Source: Methylophilus sp. 14
Lineage (GTDB): Bacteria > Pseudomonadota > Gammaproteobacteria > Burkholderiales > Methylophilaceae
Assembly: GCF_015354345.1 (NCBI RefSeq)
Contig: NZ_JADKYS010000001.1
Coordinates: 186,001-250,000 of the forward strand
Reading direction: 5' to 3'
DNA: 64,000 nucleotides
Part shown: positions 25,768 through 34,578 of the stretch, piece after piece
Layout: every line of letters begins with the position of its first letter
Numbering within the stretch: position 1 is the stretch's first letter
Position numbers and translations under genes: made by a program
Notes under the pieces: model-generated
Databases searched by the model: none
Seen by the model: the letters and a program-made list of their open reading frames with translations, nothing else
Told to the model about the DNA's origin: nothing

Positions 25768-27227
25768 AACCGACAATGAAGTTTGCATTAAAACCGTTAC
25801 AGCAGTCATTGCTGCTGGGCTTGCTGACCTTGTCCATGACAGGTTGCCAGATGCTAGGTGATTTGTATTCGCGTCCTGCACCACAGTTGCCTTCACAATA
25901 TGGCACCGCCGGTGCCAGCGAGCTCAGCGCCGAGCAGCAACTGGCCTTGCAGCAATGGTGGACATTATTTAATGACAGCCAGTTAAACCAGCTGGTAGAC
26001 ACTGCACTCACCAAAAACAATAACGTGCAACTGGCGGTGGCACGCATTGAAGAGGCTGATGCGCAAATGCGTGAAATTGGCGCCAACCTGTTGCCAACAG
26101 TGACCGCCACCGGTTCCGGTTTGCGTAATCGTGTCACCGAGTCTGGTGTGTTCCCGGTGTTTGGCAATAACCCGCGTAAAACCTACAAAGTTGGTTTGAA
26201 CGGTAGCTATGAGCTGGACTTGTGGGGCAAGCTACGCCGTGCCAATGAAGCCGCACGTGCGCAGTTATTGGCGACACGTTATGCCAAAGAGGCAGTGACT
26301 TGGTCATTGTCCAGCCTGGTGGCTAATCATTATCTGATGATACGCAGCCTGGATGCACAGTTGCTGGTCAACGCGCAAAACCTTAAAACGGCGCAAGACA
26401 GCCTGGACCTGGCCAAACGCCGGGTTGAAGGCGGCGTCTCTACCATTCTGGATGCACACCAGGCAGAGTTAGTGGTGACCACACTGCAAACGCAAACGCT
26501 GGAACTCAAGCGTCTGCGTGCCTTAAGTGAGCACCAGCTTGGCTTGCTGACCAATGACCTGGGTCTGAAAATTGCCGCAGGTGATCTCATGGCCATGCCA
26601 ACACCACCGGTTGCGCCAACCGGTTTGCCATCTGCGCTCATGGAAGCAAGACCAGATGTGCGCCAGGCAGAACAGGACATGGTGTCAGCCAATGCCAATA
26701 TTGCGGTGGCCCGCGCGGCGTTTTACCCAAGTATTTCGCTCTCTACCACTTACGGTGGCGAGAGTATCGCGCTGAATAACCTGCTGAAATCGCCAGCACG
26801 TGTCTGGTCACTGGGCCTGGATATCAGTCTGCCGATTTTCAACGGCGGCCGCTTGAACGCACGTTTAGATCAAGCCACTGCGCAGCAAAAACAAGTGCTG
26901 GCGACCTATCAAAACACCCTGCAAACGGCCTTTACCGAGGTCAGCGATGCACTGGTGAATGCACAGCAATACCGTGAGCAGGAAGCCTTGGCTGTGTCCA
27001 AGGAAAAAACCACGGGCGATATCCTGCGTGTGGCTAAAAATCGCTACGAAGCAGGCTATACCAGCTACCTAGAAGTGCTGGATGCACAGCGTAACCACAA
27101 TGAGGCGACACAGGCTGTGGTGCAGAGCCGCCAGAATACGTTGACCGCATCGGTAGACTTGTTCAAGGCACTGGGCGGTGGCTGGAAGCCGGAAAGTGTT
27201 GCGGCTGAAGCGCAAGCTAAAAAGTAA
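25764..27227 (+). CDS. oprM: Outer-membrane efflux channel lipoprotein (OprM/NodT type)
   Basis: A 487-residue TolC-superfamily channel that completes the tripartite pump. The signal peptide ends at the lipobox SMTGC (C28). Two related OEP repeats (about 70-260 and 280-470) carry the helical barrel, with ARPDVRQAEQDM and the RYEAGYTSYLEVLDAQR motif. Its ATG overlaps the acrB stop by four bases (ATGA), so translation is coupled. A strong terminator follows 26 bases after the stop. Confidence 0.95.
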   Translation: MKPTMKFALKPLQQSLLLGLLTLSMTGCQMLGDLYSRPAPQLPSQYGTAGASELSAEQQLALQQWWTLFNDSQLNQLVDTALTKNNNVQLAVARIEEADAQMREIGANLLPTVTATGSGLRNRVTESGVFPVFGNNPRKTYKVGLNGSYELDLWGKLRRANEAARAQLLATRYAKEAVTWSLSSLVANHYLMIRSLDAQLLVNAQNLKTAQDSLDLAKRRVEGGVSTILDAHQAELVVTTLQTQTLELKRLRALSEHQLGLLTNDLGLKIAAGDLMAMPTPPVAPTGLPSALMEARPDVRQAEQDMVSANANIAVARAAFYPSISLSTTYGGESIALNNLLKSPARVWSLGLDISLPIFNGGRLNARLDQATAQQKQVLATYQNTLQTAFTEVSDALVNAQQYREQEALAVSKEKTTGDILRVAKNRYEAGYTSYLEVLDAQRNHNEATQAVVQSRQNTLTASVDLFKALGGGWKPESVAAEAQAKK

Positions 27228-27253
27228 TTCTTTGCATGTGATGTGTGAGCTAG

Positions 27254-27289
27254 CCGGGGTGACGAGCAATCGTTACCCCGGTTTTTTTA
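27254..27289 (+). terminator. Rho-independent terminator of the efflux operon
   Basis: A 12-base stem beginning CCGGGGT and ending TACCCCGG (one wobble pair) with a short loop is followed by seven T. Confidence 0.93.
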
Positions 27290-27344
27290 TGGGCGCAGCA
27301 ACCTCAAGTGGCGTTGTTCATCGGTGTACATGTAAGATGCGGAC

Positions 27345-28610
27345 ATGACGACACCTTCATTAAAGCATATTGCCTTCGCCAGTTTTATCGGCACCGCCAT
27401 CGAGTTTTACGATTTTTATATTTATGCCATGGCGGCTGCGCTGGTGATCGGACAGGTATTCTTCCCGGCCAGTGATCCGGCCATCCAATCTTTAAACGCC
27501 TTGCTCACGTTTGGACTAGCCTTTATTGCGCGCCCAGTAGGCGCAGTGCTATTCGGCCACTTTGGTGACCGCATTGGCCGCAAATCGACGCTGGCGGCGT
27601 CATTGCTGGTAATGGGCGGCTCTACATTTCTGATTGGTTTGCTGCCAGGCTATGCCAGCTGGGGTGTTTGGGCGCCGGTGCTGTTGTGCCTGTTACGCTT
27701 TGGTCAGGGCATAGGCCTGGGTGGCGAATGGGCCGGGGCGGCCTTGCTGGCCACCGAGTATGCGCCAGCCAACAAACGTGGCTGGTATGGCATGTTTCCA
27801 CAGCTTGGGCCTTCCATTGGCTTTTTACTGGCGACCCTGACCTTTCTTGGATTAAGCCTGCTGTTAAATGAGTCACAATTTGCCCAGTGGGGCTGGCGGG
27901 TGCCGTTTATCATCAGTGCGGCCCTGGTCATCGTCGGCTTGTATGTGCGGTTTAAACTGGCCGAAACGCCAGTGTTTGCACAAGCGCAATCGGCACAGCA
28001 TTTACACCGCTGGCCGTTAAAAACGCTGTTGTGGCAGCATGGGCGGGCGATTGTATTGGGCGCACTGGCGATGGCGGTGTGTTATCACCTGTTTTATACC
28101 GCCACCGTGTTTTGCCTCAGTTATGGCACACAAACATTGCAGATTGCCCGGCCTGTATTTTTGGGCTGGCTGTGTGTGGCCATTCTGGGTATGGTCATTG
28201 CCACGCCGCTCGCAGCCTGGTCGGCTGATCGTGTTGGCAGGCGCCCCGTGCTGCTCTGTGGGCAAGTGCTGGCCGTGCTGCTGGGCTTTGCCTTGGCGCC
28301 TATGTTGGGCAGCGGCCACTGGTTATGGATCGTGTTGTTTTTGTTTGTTGCGCTGTTTTTGATGGGCGTGACCTTTGCCCCCATGGGCGCGTTTTTGCCC
28401 GAGCAGTTTCCGGTGGCGGTGCGCTATAGCGGTGCGGGATTAAGCTATCAGCTAGGCGGCATTCTGGGGGCTTCGTTTGCGCCTGCGATTGCCCAGGCGT
28501 TGGTACAGCAGGGCGGTCTGACCTGGGTGGGTTACTATATGTCGGTCGTGGCTGTCATCAGTGCAGTAGCAGTCTGGCAAATGCCATCGGCGCCAGTATT
28601 AGAGGACTGA
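27345..28610 (+). CDS. MFS transporter, metabolite:H+ symporter (MHS) family
   Basis: A 421-residue 12-helix permease. The opening FIGTAIEFYDFYIYAMAAAL and the loop GHFGDRIGRKSTL, then RFGQGIGLGGEWAGAAL, mark the MHS group (ProP, KgtP, ShiA and relatives), which import organic acids or osmolytes with protons. Substrate is not decidable from sequence. It follows the efflux operon terminator and precedes lgt by 50 bases; a shared function is not evident. Confidence 0.9.
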   Translation: MTTPSLKHIAFASFIGTAIEFYDFYIYAMAAALVIGQVFFPASDPAIQSLNALLTFGLAFIARPVGAVLFGHFGDRIGRKSTLAASLLVMGGSTFLIGLLPGYASWGVWAPVLLCLLRFGQGIGLGGEWAGAALLATEYAPANKRGWYGMFPQLGPSIGFLLATLTFLGLSLLLNESQFAQWGWRVPFIISAALVIVGLYVRFKLAETPVFAQAQSAQHLHRWPLKTLLWQHGRAIVLGALAMAVCYHLFYTATVFCLSYGTQTLQIARPVFLGWLCVAILGMVIATPLAAWSADRVGRRPVLLCGQVLAVLLGFALAPMLGSGHWLWIVLFLFVALFLMGVTFAPMGAFLPEQFPVAVRYSGAGLSYQLGGILGASFAPAIAQALVQQGGLTWVGYYMSVVAVISAVAVWQMPSAPVLED

Positions 28611-28660
28611 ACTTGCCGCTGCGAGCAGGTATAATGCAACTTTTTTCACGGTGACACGGT

Positions 28661-29452
28661 ATGTTTACCCATCCGGGATTTAACCCCATCGCATTACAAA
28701 TCGGCAGTTTTGGTATCCACTGGTATGGGCTGATGTACCTGGTCGGCTTTTTTGGCGGTTTGTGGCTGGGGCAATATCAGGTCAAGCGCCTGCGTAAGCT
28801 GGATCCAGCCTCTCCCTGGCAGGAGCGTGACCCGGACGATATGTTGTTTTACATCGCCTTGGGCGTGGTGCTGGGTGGGCGTTTGGGGTATGTGCTGTTT
28901 TACCAACCTGCTTACTTTTTTCAGCATCCGCTGGAGATTTTTGCGCTTTGGCAAGGCGGTATGTCGTTCCATGGTGGCTTTATTGGTGTCATGGTGGCCA
29001 TGGCCTTGTTTGCGCGCAAGCGTGGCGTCATTTGGCTGCAACTGATGGATTTTGTCGCGCCGCTGGTGCCAATCGGCCTGGGAGCAGGGCGATTGGGCAA
29101 TTTTATCAATGCCGAGTTGTGGGGCCGCCCGACCAATGCTGATTGGGGCATGGTGTTTCCTGCGGTCGACCACGTGGCGCGTCATCCATCGCAACTGTAT
29201 GAGTTTGCGCTGGAAGGCATTGTGCTGTTTTTGTTGTTATGGACCTTCGCCGGTAAAAAGCGCCCCATCGGTGCCGTCTCTGCATTGTTCCTGCTTGGTT
29301 ATGGCAGCTTCAGGTTTATTGTCGAATTTACGCGTGAACCGGACAGCTTTTTAGGCCTGTTGTCGCTGGGCTTGAGCATGGGGCAGTGGTTATGCGTGCC
29401 CATGATCCTGGTCGGGCTGGGCATGATGCGCTGGGCGTATCGCAAGCATTAA
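28661..29452 (+). CDS. lgt: Prolipoprotein diacylglyceryl transferase
   Basis: Transfers diacylglycerol from phosphatidylglycerol to the lipobox cysteine of prolipoproteins, the first step of lipoprotein maturation in the inner membrane. The 263-residue protein has about seven hydrophobic segments, the HWYG region near residue 20, [10 protein letters not shown] and the family signature [18 protein letters not shown] (about 141-158). It will act on lipoproteins such as the AcrA, OprM and MshL homologues in this window. A TATAAT-like box lies about 30 bases upstream. Its stop overlaps the stop of the convergent cysteine-cluster gene. Confidence 0.97.
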   Translation: MFTHPGFNPIALQIGSFGIHWYGLMYLVGFFGGLWLGQYQVKRLRKLDPASPWQERDPDDMLFYIALGVVLGGRLGYVLFYQPAYFFQHPLEIFALWQGGMSFHGGFIGVMVAMALFARKRGVIWLQLMDFVAPLVPIGLGAGRLGNFINAELWGRPTNADWGMVFPAVDHVARHPSQLYEFALEGIVLFLLLWTFAGKKRPIGAVSALFLLGYGSFRFIVEFTREPDSFLGLLSLGLSMGQWLCVPMILVGLGMMRWAYRKH

Positions 29453-29727
29453 TGTTTTTTAAAAGCTGGCTGGGTCGCTAGTTCCAGTGCACTCAGCCAG
29501 CGTATGGCATATTCACGCGACTGTTGCGCATCGCCGCACATCTCCAGGCTGGGCTGCAAGCCGCCACAAAAATCCGGCCGTTCGGGTTTACCAAACAGTT
29601 TGCACTTGAATAACTCATCTAATTGAATACAGGCGACGCCAGCAGGCTTACCCTCAGGCATGCCTGGGATGGCGCTGGTAATCGACGGTGCAATACAACA
29701 GGCACCACACTGCGGACGGCAATCCAT
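29449..29727 (-). CDS. YkgJ/UPF0153-type cysteine-cluster protein
   Basis: A 92-residue protein starting [15 protein letters not shown], of the UPF0153 (CxxCxxCC) family, whose conserved cysteines ([18 protein letters not shown] later) suggest a zinc or iron-sulphur site. Its function is not established. The shorter start is chosen because the family begins at the cysteine motif; the frame extends seven codons upstream. It starts five bases after the CinA-like gene stop and is probably co-transcribed with it. Convergent with lgt with overlapping stops. Confidence 0.85.
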   Translation of the reverse strand: MDCRPQCGACCIAPSITSAIPGMPEGKPAGVACIQLDELFKCKLFGKPERPDFCGGLQPSLEMCGDAQQSREYAIRWLSALELATQPAFKKH

Positions 29728-29732
29728 CGCGT

Positions 29733-30473
29733 TTATACATCGACCCAAGGGTAGCCCAGCGCTGACACCCCAGCTTTTAAATCCTGCATCGCCTGTTTGA
29801 CCAACGCACTTTCGCCTTTCATGCCAACTTCTGTGGTGCGGCGCTGATTAGTACGCGGCAAGCTGAACAGTTTCAGCGCCGGATACTGGCTAAGCATCTC
29901 GTTCATTAAATCAATCAGGTCACTCTCACCTGCCTCGGTGATGACGATCGCCTGTTCCAGGTAGTCTGCGGTATTAAATAGCTGGCTGTAGTAAGTTTCT
30001 AGCACCCATTCCACCATGGGATGGGCCATTTCAGGGAAGCCGGGCACAAAATAATGCTGATTGAGGCTAAATCCAGCAACGCGGTTTACCGGGTTAGGGA
30101 TCAGGTCGCAGCCTTGCGGAAAGTCGGCCATCAATACGCGCTTGGGATAAGCCGCCTCGCCATACTGGGCCTCAATATTGGCCACCGCCCCGGCATGGCG
30201 CTCAATCGGCACCCCGGCCGCGGCTGCTGCGCATTGGCGGGTATGGTCATCTGGCGTGGCCCCTATGCCGCCAAAGCTGAAAACGACATCGCCACGGGCC
30301 ATACTGGCTTTGAGGTGACGGGTGATCTGGTCGGGAATATCGCCAATAAAATGCGCCCAGCTCAGTTGTAAACCGCGTGCTGACAGCAGAGAAATGACCT
30401 TGCTCAGGTGTGCGTCCTGGCGTTTGCCAGACAGAATTTCATCGCCGATGATATAAATGCCAAATTGATGCAT
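29733..30473 (-). CDS. CinA-type MoaB/Mog domain protein (competence/damage-inducible protein A-like)
   Basis: A 246-residue protein made of the MoCF-biosynthesis (MoaB/Mog) fold that opens CinA. It has [15 protein letters not shown] and [16 protein letters not shown], the usual nucleotide/pterin-binding loops, and no C-terminal PncC (nicotinamide-nucleotide amidohydrolase) domain. Such stand-alone proteins are usually annotated as competence/damage-inducible protein A or molybdopterin-binding; the actual reaction here is unknown (ADP-ribose pyrophosphatase activity is known for full CinA). I use the ATG giving [10 protein letters not shown] rather than the frame start 16 codons upstream. Confidence 0.85.
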   Translation of the reverse strand: MHQFGIYIIGDEILSGKRQDAHLSKVISLLSARGLQLSWAHFIGDIPDQITRHLKASMARGDVVFSFGGIGATPDDHTRQCAAAAAGVPIERHAGAVANIEAQYGEAAYPKRVLMADFPQGCDLIPNPVNRVAGFSLNQHYFVPGFPEMAHPMVEWVLETYYSQLFNTADYLEQAIVITEAGESDLIDLMNEMLSQYPALKLFSLPRTNQRRTTEVGMKGESALVKQAMQDLKAGVSALGYPWVDV

Positions 30474-30594
30474 GGTTAATTTGCGTAAATGTGTTTTGAA
30501 AGTGTTTTTCAAGGTCATCATAATACCAGCACGCGCTTTTTAATATGAGCTTGCTGTGAGGGATACCCCACAAAACTTAATCTAGCGCCATCAT

Positions 30595-32334
30595 GTGAGC
30601 GTCAATGCAGTGACGCCACCCCTGACGAAGTCACTCTGTGTGATTGGATACAAGCAATTGACAAACTTTTTGTTTGATTTTGTGCGTCCGGCAGGTGCCA
30701 TCCTTCTCTCCCGTTATGAGGAGTGGATCGTCGTTTTGTCGTATATTATTGCCGCCGTCGCCTCTATTCTTGCCATGCATCTGGCCGACCAGGCCAAACA
30801 GTTCCAGTTAACAAAAGATCAAAAGTTTGCGCTGCTGAGTGGCGCGATTGCTTTAGGCGCCGCGGTCTGGAGCATGCACTTTTTAGGCATGCTGGCCTTC
30901 GAACTCTGCGTCACCGTCAAGTATGCGCCACTGCCCACCCTGTTATCGATTTTGCCTGCGTTTGTCGCTGCCTGGGCGGCGATGCGCTGGATCTCGCAAT
31001 CCGCCCGCGGCATGCGGCATTTATGGCTAGGAGGCATCATTATTGGCCTGGGTATTGGTGTGATGCATTACAGCGGCATGTTAGCCATGCGCACTGCCGC
31101 GGTGATGACGTTTAAACCATGGTGGGTTGCCATGTCTGTGGCGGTGGCGGTGCTGTTGGCCGTGCTCGCTTTATGGTTTCGCCAGCAATGTGAGGGGCTG
31201 CAGCGGCTGCGTGCGTGGCGTCACGTGGTGAGCGGTGCGGTGATGGGTGCTGCCATTACCATCATGCATTATGTGGGCATGGCTGCCGCCACGTTTGTCG
31301 GCTTGGCCGAATTTGCGCAGCCAGTGCCGACGGTGGACCGCTGGTATCTATCCACACTCGTCACCTTGGGCGCGATCACCTTGATTGGCGCTGTGATCGC
31401 ACAAAACATGATTGTCAGGCAACGCCAGCTTGCGCGTGATTTGCAGTTCAAGGAACACCAAATGCGCGTGATTTTTCAAAATGCGATTGATGCCATTGTC
31501 ATCACCGATGCCAAAGGCTTTATCCAGACAGTCAATCGCGCCTTTGAGGGCATGTTTGGCTATCAGGCGCAACGTATCACTGGTAAACATATTTCAAAAA
31601 TGATCCCAGACTGGAAGCAGTTAAATGCCTATGCCAAAAAACGCAGGCAACTGGATACGACTGAAAAAATGGTGGCCGAGCGTCAGGGATTCCATGCCGA
31701 TGGTCACGAAATTCCGCTCAGGATTGCACTGACCAGGGTGGTTGAAAACGAGTCAACCTTTTGCATTAGTTTTTTGATGGATATGACCGCATTTCACACC
31801 CAGCAAAACGCACTGGAAAAATTGCTGACCGAAGACCCGCTGACTGGGCTGTTTAACCGCCGCGGCTTAATGAGCCTGATGCGTGGCATTGCCAGCGGCG
31901 CGCAGGCGCACAACCTTAACCGAGGCATGATTTTATTGTTTCTGGATTTGGATGGTTTCAAGTCTGTGAACGACACACTGGGGCACGCCGCTGGCGACGA
32001 GGTGTTAATCACCTTGTCGCAACGTATTCCCGGTGTGTTGCGTGAAGAGGATATGGTGTGCCGGTTTGGCGGCGACGAGTTTGTGATTTTGCTAACGTTT
32101 ACTGAGCATCCGAGGCTGCTTGCCAGCAAAATCGCCGATAAACTGATCGAGCGTATTCAACAGCCTATCCGTTTACAATCCGGCCAAGAAATCACAGTGG
32201 GGTGCAGCATAGGCGTGGCCTTTGCCTGGCCCAAAAAGAAAGAAGAAATAGAAGCGTTGCTAGAGAAAGCCGATGCTGCCATGTATCTGGCTAAAAAAGG
32301 CAATGCTGGAAAAGTTGTGTTTTCCAGCATTTAA
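30595..32334 (+). CDS. MHYT-PAS-GGDEF membrane diguanylate cyclase
   Basis: A 579-residue signalling protein predicted to make cyclic di-GMP. The N-terminal half is an MHYT sensor of about seven helices with three MH(F/Y)xGM repeats (94-96, 157-159, 224-226), proposed to bind copper and sense O2, CO or NO. A PAS domain (about 295-410) and a GGDEF domain (about 415-579) follow. The active site is an intact FGGDEF, and REED five residues before it is a product-inhibition I-site. No EAL domain is present. The start at a GTG is uncertain since no better codon lies before the membrane region. The last codons form the terminator of the convergent gene. Confidence 0.9.
   Translation: MSVNAVTPPLTKSLCVIGYKQLTNFLFDFVRPAGAILLSRYEEWIVVLSYIIAAVASILAMHLADQAKQFQLTKDQKFALLSGAIALGAAVWSMHFLGMLAFELCVTVKYAPLPTLLSILPAFVAAWAAMRWISQSARGMRHLWLGGIIIGLGIGVMHYSGMLAMRTAAVMTFKPWWVAMSVAVAVLLAVLALWFRQQCEGLQRLRAWRHVVSGAVMGAAITIMHYVGMAAATFVGLAEFAQPVPTVDRWYLSTLVTLGAITLIGAVIAQNMIVRQRQLARDLQFKEHQMRVIFQNAIDAIVITDAKGFIQTVNRAFEGMFGYQAQRITGKHISKMIPDWKQLNAYAKKRRQLDTTEKMVAERQGFHADGHEIPLRIALTRVVENESTFCISFLMDMTAFHTQQNALEKLLTEDPLTGLFNRRGLMSLMRGIASGAQAHNLNRGMILLFLDLDGFKSVNDTLGHAAGDEVLITLSQRIPGVLREEDMVCRFGGDEFVILLTFTEHPRLLASKIADKLIERIQQPIRLQSGQEITVGCSIGVAFAWPKKKEEIEALLEKADAAMYLAKKGNAGKVVFSSI
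32293..32331 (-). terminator. Terminator of the GlsB-like gene, embedded in the cyclase coding end
   Basis: A perfect 12-base inverted repeat AATGCTGGAAAA/TTTTCCAGCATT with a six-base loop is followed, on the minus strand, by GCC and six T. It lies wholly within the last codons of the plus-strand cyclase gene, ending just before its stop. Confidence 0.75.
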
Positions 32335-32355
32335 TGTGTACACCTTGCGGTGTGA

Positions 32356-32595
32356 CTAGGCTTTTCTGAGCAGGCGCGAAATAAAAATCAGGAACACGGC
32401 ACCAATCGTGGCGACGATAATGCTGCCGACCACACCGCCACTGGCACTTAAGCCCAACAAGCCAAACAGCCAGCCGCCGACAACCGCCCCAGCAATGCCC
32501 AGAATCAAATCCCAGATCAGGCCAAAGCCATCACCTTTCATAATCAAACCAGCCAGCCAACCGGCGATAATACCCACGATAATTGTCCAAAGCAT
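32356..32595 (-). CDS. GlsB/YeaQ/YmgE family stress-response membrane protein
   Basis: A 79-residue protein with three hydrophobic segments, of the transglycosylase-associated (GlsB/YeaQ/YmgE) family: IVGIIAGWLAGLIMKGDGFG then LILGIAGAVVGGWLFGLLGL. Members are induced by general stress in other bacteria; no enzyme activity has been shown. A GGGAGATTC-type site precedes the ATG. The terminator downstream lies inside the convergent cyclase gene. Confidence 0.9.
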   Translation of the reverse strand: MLWTIIVGIIAGWLAGLIMKGDGFGLIWDLILGIAGAVVGGWLFGLLGLSASGGVVGSIIVATIGAVFLIFISRLLRKA

Positions 32596-32713
32596 GTGAA
32601 TCTCCCTTGTTGTTGTGATGAAACCGTATGCTAACCAGAACGGATGATGCGATCTGTCAGTGTGTGTAGGAAAAGCCTGTCAGAAATGACTGGCAAGACC
32701 AAACTGGTGGAGA

Positions 32714-32932
32714 CTATTTTTTCAGGCCGACCAATACCATGGCGACGCCAGCGACAAGCACGATAATACTCAAGGCTTGTGGCACCTCAACATCTTTGGT
32801 GATTTCTGCACTGGCTTCCAGCGAGCCGATTTTAGCCACGGTCTCTTTGCTCTCGTAACTAAAGCCTTTAAACACCAGCCCGGCGGTGCCGAGCGCAATC
32901 AGAATAATGCCTATCATGAGGGATGATTTCAT
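32714..32932 (-). CDS. Small two-helix membrane protein, unknown function
   Basis: A 72-residue protein with hydrophobic segments at about 5-22 and 52-69, separated by a charged, likely periplasmic stretch (KGFSYESKETVAKIG...). I recognise it only as a common small conserved inner-membrane protein type. A clear AGGAGAATT site precedes the ATG, supporting expression. It sits 118 bases upstream of the GlsB-like gene on the same strand, suggesting a shared envelope or stress role. Confidence 0.75.
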   Translation of the reverse strand: MKSSLMIGIILIALGTAGLVFKGFSYESKETVAKIGSLEASAEITKDVEVPQALSIIVLVAGVAMVLVGLKK

Positions 32933-33026
32933 TGTTAATTCTCCTGTGAGCTAAGTGGGCGATGTATTACCTTAACATAGCAAAGGGGTGATGCGTTATT
33001 CGCGAGAGCGTTATAGCCGCCCGAAA

Positions 33027-33302
33027 TCAATAGACCGCATCATAATCACCCACATTCACAGGAATGATTTCTGCATCCTGAATGATCAGTTCTAAGGTGA
33101 TACGGTAAGCCAGATTGATGGAGACTGAATGTAAGCCAGTTAATTTGCCACTGAGCGCATGTAACCTGAGTGAGGGATGATGTGGATTCGCCTCAAGTAG
33201 CTGTAATGTCTTTAGGTATTGTGAGCGTAGCTCGGGATGGCGTTTTAAAAAACGGGCTGCACGTTTGTTATATTGCTCGGTAAAAACTAAGTTGAACGTC
33301 AC
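33027..33302 (-). CDS. RelE/ParE-superfamily toxin
   Basis: A 91-residue protein with the RelE/StbE-type layout: an N-terminal FTEQYNKRAARFLKRHPEL helix pair, LRLHALSGKLTGLHSVSI and LAYRITLELI strands, and a C-terminal VNVGDYDAVY. In this superfamily the product cuts ribosome-bound mRNA (RelE, YafQ) or poisons gyrase (ParE); the L..H.L.G....S.S pattern favours the mRNA-interferase branch. It starts 12 bases after the antitoxin stop. Catalytic residues vary in this fold, so activity is inferred. Confidence 0.85.
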   Translation of the reverse strand: MTFNLVFTEQYNKRAARFLKRHPELRSQYLKTLQLLEANPHHPSLRLHALSGKLTGLHSVSINLAYRITLELIIQDAEIIPVNVGDYDAVY

Positions 33303-33314
33303 TTCAGTTCACCC

Positions 33315-33581
33315 TTATTCAGGCTGAATGAGTTTGTCCAAACGTGTCAAATGTGCCTCAGCCGACTCTTTGACAAACTTGCCCTCAGCCAAGTTAGCAC
33401 GGCTTTCAGCCAGCGCAGCCTCCAGTTCACACTCGCGCAAATAGTGGTAATGCGCCAAATCCATCACCACATATTTATCTTTGCCACGCACAGAAACAAC
33501 CACTTCTGTTTGTCCCTCCAAAGAAGCTTCAATCGCGGCAACGCCTTTGGTTTTTAAATCATTTGCTGTGAGATGTTGCAT
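33315..33581 (-). CDS. Phd/YefM-like antitoxin
   Basis: An 88-residue protein beginning MQHLTANDLKTKGVAAIE. The N-terminal half (about 1-55, EVVVSVRGKDKYVVMDLAHY) has the Phd/YefM DNA-binding fold pattern and the C-terminal half is a charged helix expected to wrap the toxin. I prefer this start, which has AAGAG upstream, over an ATG 11 codons earlier. It is the first gene of a two-gene operon with the toxin, and a perfect 18-base palindrome lies 51 bases before it. Confidence 0.85.
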   Translation of the reverse strand: MQHLTANDLKTKGVAAIEASLEGQTEVVVSVRGKDKYVVMDLAHYHYLRECELEAALAESRANLAEGKFVKESAEAHLTRLDKLIQPE

Positions 33582-33631
33582 GATTAATCTCTTTTTGAGT
33601 GTGACTAATAGCATTCTAAATGATGTTATTA

Positions 33632-33649
33632 AAAATACTATAGTATTTT
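33632..33649. promoter_or_regulatory. Perfect 18-bp palindrome, probable TA operator
   Basis: AAAATACTATAGTATTTT is its own reverse complement and lies just upstream of the antitoxin gene, where Phd/YefM-type antitoxins bind to autoregulate. From here to 33870 the sequence is AT-rich with no convincing gene; it holds a small CTCATC/GATGAG dyad near 33769-33781. Confidence 0.7.
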
Positions 33650-33870
33650 CTGACGTAAGATATGTCTCATCTGGTTGCGCATACTTCTCCTGCTTTTAGA
33701 CTTGATTTCCATCTGTCATAAACAGGTTTTTTAGCGCTAGTTATCAGTTTCTGAATTTACTGTATTAGCTCATCTGATGAGTCAGCTTTTATCAGTTCCC
33801 AAGTTTTGCGCATAAGCAATCGCATTTTGATTACAGTTGGAAAATATTAATTATTAATTGGGATGATTCT

Positions 33871-34578
33871 ATGGAGCATATAGTTCTTTCTGATAAAAGC
33901 GATCTGGATAATTTTGACCAAATCGACATTAGTCATGTATTTTCAGGTAAGAAAGTATATGAGCGTCATTTGATTGGGGTTTGGTTGAAGAGCGAGGCCT
34001 TATTGACTGGGAATGAGTTCCCTGTAGACCTCATACATGATGACAAACCTGATTTTTACTTTAAGTCTAAGGAAAGTAATCAGTGGGTTGGTGTGGAGGT
34101 CACTCGGGCCTGCAATATGGCGCAGAAGGAAGTTAAATATAGATTAGACAGCAGTGATCAGGCTTATTGCTATTCAGCTAATTCATTTACTCCGTTTATG
34201 ACCAAGAAAAAGGCTAAAGAGTTGGTGAATGCGATTTCGGCTGGTGATGAGGTTCAAGTCGGGCCGCTTATGGGGGATGAGCCGGAGCGCCGATGGGCGG
34301 CATATCTGCAGCAGACTATGTATAAAAAGAAAACTGATTTTAATAAAGCAAACTTTAAGAAATTTTCTAAAAACATATTATTAATCAATGTTGAGATTCC
34401 CGGCATGGTAGCTGTTAGAGATTTTGATGTTGCCTTAAGCTGTCTTAGCGCTGGTTTATTTGATTTTTGGCACGAGCAGCCCACATTCGACTCTGTTTTC
34501 ATACTTCATGATGATCTAGTCATTGAGATTGATGCAACATCTGTGGTTATTCATCAGACTCTACAAACCGTAAGTTAA
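33871..34578 (+). CDS. Uncharacterised protein with possible PD-(D/E)xK-like core
   Basis: A 235-residue soluble protein I cannot assign to a named family. It lacks signal and membrane segments. Residues 60-79 read PDFYFKSKESNQWVGVEVTR, in which PD, a spacer and E-V-T on a predicted strand resemble the PD-(D/E)xK nuclease core with Thr in the usual Lys place, a variant known in restriction-like proteins. The gene is visibly more AT-rich than its neighbours and lies beside a toxin-antitoxin pair, so acquisition by transfer is plausible. GGGAT precedes the ATG. Its stop overlaps the convergent polA stop (TTAA), so it was inserted or retained very tightly. Confidence 0.6.
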   Translation: MEHIVLSDKSDLDNFDQIDISHVFSGKKVYERHLIGVWLKSEALLTGNEFPVDLIHDDKPDFYFKSKESNQWVGVEVTRACNMAQKEVKYRLDSSDQAYCYSANSFTPFMTKKKAKELVNAISAGDEVQVGPLMGDEPERRWAAYLQQTMYKKKTDFNKANFKKFSKNILLINVEIPGMVAVRDFDVALSCLSAGLFDFWHEQPTFDSVFILHDDLVIEIDATSVVIHQTLQTVS

